64,000 nucleotides of DNA from MGBC163016 sp964518575 (GTDB lineage: Bacteria; Actinomycetota; Coriobacteriia; Coriobacteriales; Eggerthellaceae), in assembly GCA_964518575.1 (NCBI GenBank), contig CAZFGW010000004.1, positions 1 to 64,000 on the forward strand, in the 5' to 3' direction. Position 1 is the stretch's first letter. Every line of letters starts with the position of its first letter. This document shows positions 43,853 to 52,779 of the stretch, piece by piece. A model generated the notes under the pieces. It saw only the letters and a program-made list of their open reading frames with translations, was not told the origin of the DNA and searched no databases. The position numbers and the translations under genes were made by a program.

Positions 43853-44454
43853 CGCAGTTCCTTTCCCGTTCATATATCTCTTAATAAAGTGTAGCGATAT
43901 ATCGATAGTAGTAGTGTATAGCACCAGCTCACGTTACCTAGCTGAGAATAATAGGTGGGATCCCATCGTTTTATCTCTGCTCCGAGGCTTTGCCGATTGA
44001 TCATGCGCCAATACACGGCGGGCGAGATAAATCTCGCCCCAACATCCACCAGATCCGTTTTCGTAATTCATTGGTTTATATCATCCTGAACCGGTCATAC
44101 CTCTCACCATTCAACCTGAATCATGCTTGGGTATAGACGTTGGGACGAGATTTATCTCGTCCGCTAAGGTTGCGGTATTGGGGTCGTTGCGTTTGAAGGA
44201 TCCCCGTTTGGGCAGTGCAATCGCCCAATGTTTTGTGATTGGAGTTATCGCCGCAGTTGGAACGTTGTTGGTTACGGACGGTGTCTGTCCATCCCCATCA
44301 TTGATCGTCGGGCATTTTCGCCATTCTGAATGTTGCCTCTGTATAAAATACGATTTTGCTCTACCCTTATAAGATGATTCCGTGTATATTCACGGCGATA
44401 AGAACACATATTCGATATCCCACGGGGCTGGATATTGAACGGTTAGGAGATTGT
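43853..44454. other. About 600 bases without a supported gene, with hairpin repeats
   Basis: This gap separates the HPt gene from thyX. It contains two hairpin elements described separately. An 81-codon open frame (44127-44372) shows no recognisable protein and crosses a hairpin, so it is not called. A rough TATAAA near 44342 may be part of a promoter for thyX, but no clear -35 is seen. The gap may hold decayed mobile or gene remnants. Confidence 0.6.
44002..44162. repeat. Two hairpin repeat elements in opposite orientation
   Basis: Element one has stem GGGCGAGA / TCTCGCCC with TAAA loop (44020-44039). Element two has GGACGAGA / TCTCGTCC with TTTA loop (44143-44162). The reverse complement of element two continues as CCCAACGTCTATACCCA, which matches the sequence next to the hairpin at 37.08 kb (GTCTATGCCCA). 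Sequence CATGCGCCAATACACGG before element one recurs almost unchanged at 61460-61474. Confidence 0.75.
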
Positions 44455-45135
44455 ATGCAGGTTGAGCTGCTTTACCACACGCCCGATCCCGAACGTGCCA
44501 TCGCCACAGCAGCGCGGCTGTGTTATGCGAGTGTTGGGGCTACCGAGCTCATGGAGACGATGCCTGAGGACAAGGTCAGATCGGTTCTTACCACCATCCT
44601 TGAGAGCGGTCACTATTCGACGCTCGAGCATGCGAGCTATACGTTCGCGGTTGATGGGGTGTCGCGCGCTCTCACGCATCAGCTCGTGCGGCATCGCCTT
44701 GCGAGCTTCAATCAGCAGTCCCAGCGGTATGTGAAGTTCAAGGACGGATTGCCCTTCGTGACACCTCCTTCGATCGCAGCGTCAGAAACCGCGCTTGAGT
44801 CCTATGATCGATTCTTGGAGCAGGCATGCGAGACGTACCAGGCGCTCCTCGACGAAGGTATTCCCGCGGAGGATGCGCGCTTCGTGCTGCCCAACGCCGT
44901 TGAAACCAAGATCGTCATCACCATGAACGTGCGTGAGCTCTTCCACTTTTTTGAGGTTCGCTGTTGCAAACGTGCGCAGTGGGAGATTCGTGAGCTTGCT
45001 TTAGCGATGCTCGAGCTCGTTCGCCCAACCGCACCCTTCATCTTCTACGATGCGGGTGCGCCGTGTGTTCATGGTTCATGCACCGAGGGCAAGATGTCGT
45101 GCAAGGATCCTTACGAGAGAGTCGTGCGGGACTGA
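44455..45135 (+). CDS. thyX: Flavin-dependent thymidylate synthase
   Basis: A 226-residue FAD enzyme that makes dTMP from dUMP with methylene-tetrahydrofolate and reduced flavin. The diagnostic ThyX motif R-H-R-L-A-S-F-N-Q-Q-S-Q-R-Y occupies residues 79-92. The H-Y-S-T-L-E-H and N-V-R-E-L-F-H-F-F stretches also match. The ATG was chosen because AGGAG lies five bases upstream; a longer open frame extends 33 codons without a site. It is followed one base later by the DUF1385 gene. The tmk gene for the next step in dTTP synthesis is also in this window. Confidence 0.95.
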   Translation: MQVELLYHTPDPERAIATAARLCYASVGATELMETMPEDKVRSVLTTILESGHYSTLEHASYTFAVDGVSRALTHQLVRHRLASFNQQSQRYVKFKDGLPFVTPPSIAASETALESYDRFLEQACETYQALLDEGIPAEDARFVLPNAVETKIVITMNVRELFHFFEVRCCKRAQWEIRELALAMLELVRPTAPFIFYDAGAPCVHGSCTEGKMSCKDPYERVVRD

Positions 45136-45136
45136 C

Positions 45137-46399
45137 ATGGCGAAGGAGAAGAGCGACCTTTCGCGCGCATTTAGCGAGGACGGCACCCTCAAGACCCATG
45201 TTGGTGGGCAGGCGCTCATCGAGGGCATCATGATGCGCGGTAAATACAATTGGGCGGTTGCCGTTCGCCAGCCCGATGGCGATATCTATATCGAAGAGCA
45301 TGATCTTGCTTCAGGCAAGGACAAGCATAAATGGATGGGGTATCCCTTTATCCGCGGTTGCACTGCTTTAGTGGAATCGCTTGCACTCGGCTTCAAGGCG
45401 CTCGAGATCGCTGCTGAGCATGCGTTCGACGACGATGAGGAAGAGCATCAAAAGCTTGAGGAAGAGGCGAATGAGATCGTCTCGCATCTCGAAGAGCAAT
45501 TCGACGATGCGCCGGTTGCTGCGATGACGCTCTCGGAAACGGACGCGCAGGAGCTTTGTGAGAACGACGCGCTTGATGCGCCCAGCAAGAGTGCTGAGTA
45601 CCGCTTCGAGCCAGAAGATGCTGATCACAGCGCCGATGACGCCATCAACGGCGCCATCACTGATGACAGCAACCATGACGCCGTCAGCGAGAGCAAGAGC
45701 GAAGAGAAGGCGGAAAAGAGCGGCGAAGGCGGTCTGGGCAAAGCTGCTATGACCATCTCAATGGTGCTCGGAGTCGTCCTTGGCATCGCCCTTTTCATCA
45801 TTGTGCCCGCTGTTATCACGAACTTCATCGTGGGCGAGTATGACGAGCATACCGTGCTCTGGAATGTTGTCGATGGCATTTTGCGCGTGATCGTCTTTAT
45901 CTTTTATATATGGTTGATTGGGCGCATGGAAGATATCCGGCGCATGTTCATGTATCACGGTGCAGAACACAAAACGATCCACTGTTATGAACATCAGCTG
46001 CCGCTGACTCCTGAGAATGCGCGCAGCTTCCCGCGCCTCCACGTCAGGTGCGGTACGGCGTTTTTGATCATGGTCATGCTTATCGCCATTTTGGTGTATA
46101 CCATTCTTCCCATCAACGCGTTCATTGATGCGCTGGGCATTCCCGATGGGCTGCCTAAATTGCTTCTGGTCATCGGGGTGCGTATCCTTTTCTTGCCGCT
46201 CATTGCAGGTATTTCTTATGAGATCACGGTCAAGTGGGCCGGATCGCATCCTGATAATCCACTCGTGAAGCTCATCTTGTGGCCAGGTATGCAAATGCAG
46301 TACCTCACCACCAACGAGCCCGATGACGAGCAGCTCGAATGTGCGATCGCGGCAATGAAGCGGGTGCTTGAGCGCGAAGAGGCTGCTGCGCGCGTCTGA
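45137..46399 (+). CDS. DUF1385 family membrane protein
   Basis: A 420-residue protein of the DUF1385 family (PF07136), conserved in many Gram-positive bacteria and with no established function known to me. The N-terminal G-G-Q-A-L-I-E-G-I-M-M-R-G and central Y-H-G-A-E-H-K-T-I-H-C-Y-E motifs are diagnostic. Four to five helices lie in the second half. Between residues about 95 and 200 is a strongly acidic, low-complexity insertion (D-D-D-E-E-E-H and many Glu, Asp, Ser, Ala), longer than I would expect for the family. The gene starts right after thyX stops and is probably translationally coupled to it. Confidence 0.9.
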   Translation: MAKEKSDLSRAFSEDGTLKTHVGGQALIEGIMMRGKYNWAVAVRQPDGDIYIEEHDLASGKDKHKWMGYPFIRGCTALVESLALGFKALEIAAEHAFDDDEEEHQKLEEEANEIVSHLEEQFDDAPVAAMTLSETDAQELCENDALDAPSKSAEYRFEPEDADHSADDAINGAITDDSNHDAVSESKSEEKAEKSGEGGLGKAAMTISMVLGVVLGIALFIIVPAVITNFIVGEYDEHTVLWNVVDGILRVIVFIFYIWLIGRMEDIRRMFMYHGAEHKTIHCYEHQLPLTPENARSFPRLHVRCGTAFLIMVMLIAILVYTILPINAFIDALGIPDGLPKLLLVIGVRILFLPLIAGISYEITVKWAGSHPDNPLVKLILWPGMQMQYLTTNEPDDEQLECAIAAMKRVLEREEAAARV

Positions 46400-46463
46400 A
46401 TCGACATGCGAGAAAAATGGTGTATGCTATCGCATCGACTGCCGATATAACACATGGGAGAGT

Positions 46464-48989
46464 ATGTTGAAACTGGTCATTACTGAGAAGAACGATGCTG
46501 CCAAACAGATATCTTCGCTCTTATCAAGCGGAAGACCAAAGGCTGACAAGGTATACAACACGCCGGTTTATCGCTTCGATGCGGATGGCGAAGAGTGGGT
46601 GTGCATCGGTCTGCGCGGGCATATCCTCGAGCCTGATTTCGCGCCTCACCTTGAATACAAGAAGCGCGGCGGCTGGGTCGGCGTTACGGATGCGGGGGAG
46701 ATCATCCCTGCAAACTTGCCCGTCACGCTCGCAAAACCTCCCTTCAAGAAAAAGAAGCCGTTTTCAGAAAACGGGGTCGATCTCAAGGGCTGGAAGATGG
46801 AAGCGCTGCCGTATCTCGCCTATGCTCCCATCGAGAAGCTCCCCAAGGAAAAGGACATCATTCGGTCATTGAAGAATTTGGCGAAGAAAGCCGATTCGAT
46901 CATCATCGCCACGGACTTCGATCGCGAAGGTGAGCTCATTGGAGCAGACGCGCTTGCGTGCTGCCGCGAGGTCAATGCGACCGCCGATGTTTCCCGTGCG
47001 CGGTATTCATCATTCACTAAGCCCGAGATCACCCATGCTTTCAGCAACCTCGTTTCAATGGATGAGAACTTGGCTGAAGCGGGAGCAACCAGGCAGGATA
47101 TCGATCTGATTTGGGGCGCTGCGCTTACGCGATATCTCACGCTTGTGAAATTCGCCGGTTATGGCAACGTCCGTTCCTCCGGTCGCGTGCAAACGCCTAC
47201 GCTCGCATTGATCGTTGAGCGCGAACGTGAGCGGCAGGCATTCGTTCCCGAGGATTTCTGGGTCATCAAGGCAGCGTTCGATGCGGATGCGCACACCGGT
47301 CCTACTGCGGGGGACTCCGAAGAGTCCTTCACGGGTACGCACGCTACGGCGCGGTTCAAGGACGAAGCAGCCGCGAATCAGGTCATGCGCGATGTCGAGG
47401 ACGCCACGAGCGCAACGGTTTCCAATATTGAAAAGAAGCAGCGGAAGGTTCCTGTTCCGGTTCCCTTCAATACGACCTCCCTCATGGCGGCTGCATCTTC
47501 GGAAGGGATTGCTCCTTCGCGCTGCATGCGCCTTGCGGAAAGTCTGTACATGGATGGCTATATCTCATATCCGCGCGTGGACAACACTGTGTATCCAAAG
47601 ACGCTCGATCTTGCGGGCGTGGTGAAAACGCTCACAAAAAACCCTGCGTATGCTCCCTATTGCCAGAAGCTTCTGAAGGCAGGCGCACTCCATGCGACGA
47701 GAGGGAAGAAGGAAACCACCGACCATCCGCCCATCTATCCGACCGCCGGTGCCACTCCTGATGATCTACCGCCGGCAGAATACAAGCTCTACAACTTGAT
47801 CGCCCGGCGTTTCTTGGCGACGCTTTCGGATAACGCGGTCGTGGAGGGCACAAAGGTCAGCCTAGATGTCAACGGGCAGCCTTTTGTGGCGAAGGGCGAT
47901 GTGCTCATCAAAGAGGGCTTTCGCGCAATCTACCCGTTCGGTCTCAAGAAGGACGAGATCCTGCCGCCGATGGAGGTTGGGCAGACGATCGCCTTCAACG
48001 GGGCTGAGTGCAAGAAAGATCAAACAAAGCCGCCGGCGCGGTACAGCCAAGGCAAGCTCGTGCAAGAGATGGAGCGTTTGGGCTTGGGTACGAAGTCAAC
48101 GCGCGCGTCCATCATTGATCGGCTCTATCAGGTTAAGTACATCCAGAACGACCCTATCGAGCCGTCGCAGCTCGGTATCGCCGTTATCGAGGCGCTCGAC
48201 CGGTTCGCGCCACATATCACCCACTCCGAGATGACTGCAGAGCTGGAATCAGGAATGGACGAGATCGCGGACGGGAAGACGACGCGCGACCATGTTGTTA
48301 TGGCGTCGCGGGAACTTCTTGAGCATGAGCTCGGCGAGCTGATTCCTCATAGCGAAGAAGTGGGAGATGCGCTCTCGCACGCTGTTGCTGCTGATGCCTA
48401 TGTCGGTGAATGCCCGAAATGCGGACGCGATCTGCAGCTTCGCGCGTCGCACAAGACAAAGTCCATGTTCATCGGATGTGCGGGATGGCCCGATTGCGAT
48501 GTGACTTATCCGCTGCCCAAGGGGAAGATCGAGGCGCAGAGCGAACCGTGTCCGGTGTGCGGCATGCCGCAGGTGAAGGTGACGGCGTTTCGCCAGAAGC
48601 CCCGCATTGTGTGCATCGATCCGAATTGCTCTACAAACCAAGAGCCCGACCTTGTCGTGGGAGAGTGTCCGGTATGCAAGGCGAACGGGAAGACGTCGCA
48701 GATGGTTGCGCGTCGCAATCCACGAACGCTCAAACGCTCGATCACGTGTGAGAATTTCGAAGAATGTCAGACGCGTTATCCTCTGCCGCAATATGGCGAG
48801 CTGACCGCAACAGAAGAGACATGCGAATCGTGCGGCGCGCCCATGGTCATCGTGAAAACCACGCGTGGTCCATGGAAGCTCTGCCCGAATTATGATTGTC
48901 CGGCGAAGGCGGAAGAGGCGAAGACGAAGTCAAAGGGCGGGTCGAAGCGTCGCTCGTCAAAACGCAAGGCGTCCACGAAGAAGGCGTAA
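46464..48989 (+). CDS. topA: DNA topoisomerase I (type IA)
   Basis: An 841-residue type IA topoisomerase that relaxes negative supercoils. The N-terminal TOPRIM domain has V-I-T-E-K-N-D-A-A and the metal site D-F-D-R-E-G-E; the active-site tyrosine is in Y-I-S-Y-P-R-V-D-N-T. R-S-S-G-R-V-Q-T-P is also typical. After about residue 650 come four cysteine clusters of zinc-ribbon type (C-P-K-C, C-P-V-C, C-P-V-C, C-E-S-C and their partner pairs), then a Lys/Ser-rich tail of about 25 residues. GGGAG lies just before the ATG, whereas an earlier in-frame ATG overlaps the DUF1385 gene. Confidence 0.93.
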   Translation: MLKLVITEKNDAAKQISSLLSSGRPKADKVYNTPVYRFDADGEEWVCIGLRGHILEPDFAPHLEYKKRGGWVGVTDAGEIIPANLPVTLAKPPFKKKKPFSENGVDLKGWKMEALPYLAYAPIEKLPKEKDIIRSLKNLAKKADSIIIATDFDREGELIGADALACCREVNATADVSRARYSSFTKPEITHAFSNLVSMDENLAEAGATRQDIDLIWGAALTRYLTLVKFAGYGNVRSSGRVQTPTLALIVERERERQAFVPEDFWVIKAAFDADAHTGPTAGDSEESFTGTHATARFKDEAAANQVMRDVEDATSATVSNIEKKQRKVPVPVPFNTTSLMAAASSEGIAPSRCMRLAESLYMDGYISYPRVDNTVYPKTLDLAGVVKTLTKNPAYAPYCQKLLKAGALHATRGKKETTDHPPIYPTAGATPDDLPPAEYKLYNLIARRFLATLSDNAVVEGTKVSLDVNGQPFVAKGDVLIKEGFRAIYPFGLKKDEILPPMEVGQTIAFNGAECKKDQTKPPARYSQGKLVQEMERLGLGTKSTRASIIDRLYQVKYIQNDPIEPSQLGIAVIEALDRFAPHITHSEMTAELESGMDEIADGKTTRDHVVMASRELLEHELGELIPHSEEVGDALSHAVAADAYVGECPKCGRDLQLRASHKTKSMFIGCAGWPDCDVTYPLPKGKIEAQSEPCPVCGMPQVKVTAFRQKPRIVCIDPNCSTNQEPDLVVGECPVCKANGKTSQMVARRNPRTLKRSITCENFEECQTRYPLPQYGELTATEETCESCGAPMVIVKTTRGPWKLCPNYDCPAKAEEAKTKSKGGSKRRSSKRKASTKKA

Positions 48990-49024
48990 CAGCTGGCGTT
49001 ATATTCGCATTGAGCGGGAGTACA

Positions 49025-49594
49025 TCATTTCGATGCAGATGTACCGGCGGTATCCCTTTCAATCTGGCGATACAGATCGTTGCCCTCGGTGTCCACTTCC
49101 ACGAACACGGGAAGATCGTGTACCTCGATGCGATGGAGCGCTTCGGTTCCTAAATCTTCCCAAGCGACGACTTCGCTTTTCGTAACGCACTTTGCGAGGA
49201 GCGCAGCGATTCCACCTACGGCTGCGAAATACACACTTTTGGTTTCTTTGCAGGAATCAACGACCTCCTGCGAGCGTTTTCCCTTGCCGATGGTTGCCAT
49301 GATGCCCGCTTGCTGCAATTTCGGCGTTGCAAAGTCCATGCGCGATGCCGTGGTGGGCCCGATGGCGCCAAAGGGCTGGCTGCCGGTCGGGGGTGTGGGT
49401 CCTGCGTAGAAGATAACCTGACCTTTAAGCCCAAAAGGAAGCGCACCCTCATCTTCGAGCATGCGCAAGCAGCGCTCGTGTCCTGCGTCGCGCATCGTAT
49501 AGATAATGCCCGAGATGAGCACCTCATCTCCTACGCGGAGTTTTTCGAGATCAGCGCGGGAGCAAGGAACGTTGAGATGGATGGTGTTTGTCAT
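49025..49594 (-). CDS. Class I fumarate hydratase, beta subunit (C-terminal domain)
   Basis: A 189-residue protein matching the C-terminal domain of iron-sulfur fumarases and the beta subunit of tartrate dehydratase. G-D-E-V-L-I-S-G-I-I-Y-T-M-R-D-A, Y-A-G-P-T-P-P and F-G-A-I-G-P-T-T-A-S-R-M-D are the family motifs. Its ATG overlaps the TGA of the alpha-subunit gene by four bases. Together the two subunits should hydrate fumarate to malate, or act on tartrate; the neighbouring malic enzyme makes fumarase more likely. Confidence 0.88.
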   Translation of the reverse strand: MTNTIHLNVPCSRADLEKLRVGDEVLISGIIYTMRDAGHERCLRMLEDEGALPFGLKGQVIFYAGPTPPTGSQPFGAIGPTTASRMDFATPKLQQAGIMATIGKGKRSQEVVDSCKETKSVYFAAVGGIAALLAKCVTKSEVVAWEDLGTEALHRIEVHDLPVFVEVDTEGNDLYRQIERDTAGTSASK

Positions 49595-50613
49595 AGGGTG
49601 TCCTCATATTCCCACGTTTGTGCTGCTGGATAGGAAAGGGCGATGCCTTCGTCATTGATGAGCTCATAGGTTGCCGAGCGCATAGCCGAACAACCCATGT
49701 TGATAGCAAGGGGGAGCGCGGCGATATGGCATGGCGCAGTATTGAGATGTACCGCAAGGGCGGTTGTGTGTCCACCGAGTGCCGCAGCCCCGATACCTGT
49801 CTCATTGATGGCGTCCAGAAGTTCGCGCTCGAACGCCGCCGCCTCCTCGCTTTGGGCAGGCGAGCCAATCGGACGCAAGAGCGCTTGCTTTGAAAGACCA
49901 GCAACCTTGTCGAAGGTTGCTCCCACACCCACACCGACGATCAGAGGCGGGCATGCATTCGCCGCCTTCTCAAAAACGCATGCGAGGACTTCGCGTTTGA
50001 TGCCTTCTTTACCCGCGCTTGGGGGAAGCATGATGATGCGCGAAGCGTTATCGGATCCGCCGCCTTTCAGCATGATGTGTATTTTGCACGCCCGACCTGG
50101 TACGAGCTTGATCTCGCAGAATGCCGGATTGTTGTCCGTGGTATTGCTCCGATCGAACAGCGCATCTTTGACAAGACTCATGCGGAGCTTCCCCTCGGTG
50201 TATGCCGCACGCACCGCTTCAGGAACGAGCGAGAAGATGTTGCCGGGAATGCTCAGAGCTTCGCCAACCTCAAGACAAACCCAAACGCTGCCGGTGTCTT
50301 GGCAGATAGGCATGCCGTGCTCTTTACCGATGAGTGAGTTTTCGATCATTGAACGAAGCACCGATGTTTCGCACGCATCAGGATGAGCATCATTGGACGC
50401 GTGCCAAGCTTGTTGGATGGCCTCAGCGCAATCACTGCGCAAGGTAGTTGCTGCTTCGCGAATGCCTGCGTACACGGCATGCGCTATGCGTACCGGATGG
50501 AGGACGGAAGACGCTTTTCCTCCTTCGGCAGCCACATCCTCATCAGCGAACGCATTGCAGGTTATGTGCTCGTCTTTCGGAAGGGGAGTGGTTTTCCCTT
50601 GGTTTTGCCCCAT
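49591..50613 (-). CDS. Class I fumarate hydratase, alpha subunit (iron-sulfur)
   Basis: A 340-residue protein matching the N-terminal domain of class I fumarases and the alpha subunit of L-tartrate dehydratase. Three cysteines suited to hold a 4Fe-4S cluster are seen in P-I-C-Q-D-T-G, N-A-C-P-P-L-I-V-G-V-G-V-G and N-M-G-C-S-A. The chosen ATG follows AAAGAGTGACC; a GTG two codons earlier is possible. The first 35 residues are extra compared with typical subunits. The gene is divergent from malic enzyme across a 250-base gap, so fumarate, malate and pyruvate metabolism are grouped here. Confidence 0.88.
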   Translation of the reverse strand: MGQNQGKTTPLPKDEHITCNAFADEDVAAEGGKASSVLHPVRIAHAVYAGIREAATTLRSDCAEAIQQAWHASNDAHPDACETSVLRSMIENSLIGKEHGMPICQDTGSVWVCLEVGEALSIPGNIFSLVPEAVRAAYTEGKLRMSLVKDALFDRSNTTDNNPAFCEIKLVPGRACKIHIMLKGGGSDNASRIIMLPPSAGKEGIKREVLACVFEKAANACPPLIVGVGVGATFDKVAGLSKQALLRPIGSPAQSEEAAAFERELLDAINETGIGAAALGGHTTALAVHLNTAPCHIAALPLAINMGCSAMRSATYELINDEGIALSYPAAQTWEYEDTL

Positions 50614-50864
50614 GGTCACTCTTTCTCATAGCACGTCTCAGTGAAAGCATGATTCGAAAAGCTCCCGTGCCGTGTACGAAAAAGCATTCCGTTTCGTGCC
50701 TTTGATTCAGTGTAGAGCAAAAGAATACGCACACAACTTTGCGGCGGTGAAGTTTTTCTTAGGTATACAATGATAGCCGGCATTTTGCGTCATATGCGCG
50801 AACACGCAGGACGTTGTCAGATATGAATACGAACTCAACGATCGAAGAAAAAGGAGCGGTTGAC

Positions 50865-52034
50865 ATGTCTATCGCAGACGAAGCGCTTGAAATGCATCGC
50901 ACATGGAAAGGCAAGCTCGAGGTCGTTCCGAAGATGGATATCAAGACCCGCTACGATTTGGCTGTTGCCTACACGCCTGGGGTTGCCACGCCGTGCGAGA
51001 AGATAGCTGCCGATGTGGACGAGGTCTACGACCTTACCATGAAGGGAAACTGCGTTGCTGTGGTTACCGATGGCAGTGCAGTGCTTGGTCTTGGCAATAT
51101 CGGACCGTGCGCGGCGCTCCCCGTCATGGAGGGAAAGTGCGCGCTTTTCAAGACGTTCGCCGATGTGGATGCCTTCCCTATTTGTCTTGATACCCAAGAT
51201 ACTGATGAAATCATCGAAGCGTGCAAGATGATCGCGCCGGTGTTTGGTGGCATAAACCTCGAGGATATCTCTGCGCCGCGCTGCTTTGAGATCGAAGAGC
51301 GGCTGAACGAGGTGCTCGACATCCCCGTTTTCCACGATGACCAACACGGGACGGCCATCGTTGTCCTCAGCGCGCTCATCAACGCTTTGAAGCTTGTGGG
51401 GAAGAGCGCTGAGAGTGCGAAGGTGGTCATGAACGGCGCGGGCGCTGCGGGGCTTGCCATTGCGCGTTTACTTTTGCGCTACGGCTTCAACGACGTTATC
51501 ATCTGCGACCGCTCGGGCATCATTCGCGAAGATGATCCGCATATCAACGATGCGAAGCGCGCGATGCTGCCGCTCACGAACCCGCGGGGCGTGACTGGCG
51601 GGCTGGCTGAGGCGATGGTGGGCGCTGATATCTTCATCGGCGTGTCGGGTCCGAACGCCGTGAGCCCTGCGATGGTGCATTCCATGGCAAACGATGCGAT
51701 CGTATTCGCCATGGCGAATCCAACTCCTGAGATCTTCCCCGATGAGGCAAAGGCTGCGGGCGCTGCCATTGTGGGCACAGGACGGTCGGATTTTCCCAAT
51801 CAGGTCAATAACGTCATTGCGTTTCCCGGTATCTTCAAGGGTGCGCTTGCTGTCAGGGCACCGCGCATTACCGAGGACATGAAACTTGCCTCGGCGCGCG
51901 CACTCGCATCCCTTGTGAGCGATGAGGAGCTCACGCCCGATTTCGTGATGCCTGATCCGTTCGATCCACGCGTGGCTGACACGGTTGCGGCGGCGGTCGC
52001 GCAATGCTATCGCGCAACCGCGGATGCTGAGTAG
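50865..52034 (+). CDS. NAD(P)-dependent malic enzyme
   Basis: A 389-residue oxidative decarboxylase of malate to pyruvate. It has A-Y-T-P-G-V-A, D-G-S-A-V-L-G-L-G-N-I-G, E-G-K-C-A-L-F-K-T-F, L-E-D-I-S-A-P-R-C-F, F-H-D-D-Q-H-G-T-A-I and the NAD-binding G-A-G-A-A-G-L-A-I-A. AAGGAG lies eight bases before the ATG chosen, and the protein then begins M-S-I-A-D-E-A-L-E-M-H like other bacterial malic enzymes. Longer in-frame starts at 50823 (ATG) or 50814 (TTG) would add 14-17 residues. The short form lacks the C-terminal phosphotransacetylase-like domain of MaeB. Confidence 0.93.
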   Translation: MSIADEALEMHRTWKGKLEVVPKMDIKTRYDLAVAYTPGVATPCEKIAADVDEVYDLTMKGNCVAVVTDGSAVLGLGNIGPCAALPVMEGKCALFKTFADVDAFPICLDTQDTDEIIEACKMIAPVFGGINLEDISAPRCFEIEERLNEVLDIPVFHDDQHGTAIVVLSALINALKLVGKSAESAKVVMNGAGAAGLAIARLLLRYGFNDVIICDRSGIIREDDPHINDAKRAMLPLTNPRGVTGGLAEAMVGADIFIGVSGPNAVSPAMVHSMANDAIVFAMANPTPEIFPDEAKAAGAAIVGTGRSDFPNQVNNVIAFPGIFKGALAVRAPRITEDMKLASARALASLVSDEELTPDFVMPDPFDPRVADTVAAAVAQCYRATADAE

Positions 52035-52047
52035 GCTTGCGAGGAGC

Positions 52048-52776
52048 ATGGTGGCGAACATGACTGGTCACGCGGGTGTATTCATCACCTTCGAAGGCGG
52101 GGATGGTGTTGGCAAGTCAACCCACATCCGATTTCTGTCCGATGTGCTCAGGGCATATGGGCTTGAGGTCGTCCATGTTCGCGAACCCGGTGGTACTTCG
52201 GTCGGCGAACAACTGCGCGCGATCGTGCTCGATATCGCGAACAACGAGCTCACCCCTGAAGCCGAGCTTCTGATCTATGAGGCGGCTCGGGCGCAGCTGG
52301 TGAGCGAGGTCATCAAACCGGCGCTTGAGCGCGGGGCGGTGGTGCTGTGTGATCGGTTCACTGACTCGACGCTTGCGTACCAAGGTTATGGTCGTGGGCT
52401 TTCCTCTGATTTCATCAAAAGCGCAAATGCTTTCGCGAGTGCGGGCATCACGCCTGATAAGACGCTGCTCATCACCTGTCCTGATCGCGCGGAAAAGATC
52501 GATCGCGTGCATCGTCGGTATGCGAATGACCGCTTGGAAGTTGCCGGGCGGCGCTTCCATGATACGGTCGAGCACGCGTTCGACGAACTGGCGCAGCACA
52601 ATCCCGAGCGCATTACGTGTATCGATACCTCAGGGCTGCACTCCGATGCGGCGCAGCAGATTTTTTCAGCGCTTGCGGATATCTTCCCGTGGCTTGTTGA
52701 TGGGAGTTTTGCACTCGACGAGATGCTTGAGGAGTATGACCGCGCGCATGTACATGCCGATGACGGGGAATCGTAG
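52048..52776 (+). CDS. tmk: Thymidylate kinase
   Basis: A 242-residue kinase turning dTMP into dTDP. P-loop F-E-G-G-D-G-V-G-K-S-T, D-R-F-T-D-S-T-L-A-Y-Q-G-Y-G-R-G and the lid region R-Y-A-N-D-R-L-E are those of Tmk. The C-terminus is about 25 residues longer than usual and acidic. The start is ambiguous: ATG 52048 has GAGGAG one base away, GTG 52051 has better spacing and ATG 52060 is a third choice. The gene ends three bases before holB, a common arrangement. Confidence 0.93.
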   Translation: MVANMTGHAGVFITFEGGDGVGKSTHIRFLSDVLRAYGLEVVHVREPGGTSVGEQLRAIVLDIANNELTPEAELLIYEAARAQLVSEVIKPALERGAVVLCDRFTDSTLAYQGYGRGLSSDFIKSANAFASAGITPDKTLLITCPDRAEKIDRVHRRYANDRLEVAGRRFHDTVEHAFDELAQHNPERITCIDTSGLHSDAAQQIFSALADIFPWLVDGSFALDEMLEEYDRAHVHADDGES

Positions 52777-52779
52777 CGC

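Noticed and set aside
44127..44372. An 81-codon open frame before thyX
   Set aside because: It crosses a hairpin repeat, lacks a ribosome binding site and has no recognisable protein.
50739..50769. TTGCGG and TATACA as promoter for malic enzyme
   Set aside because: The 19-base spacing and poor -35 match make it too weak to list as a feature.
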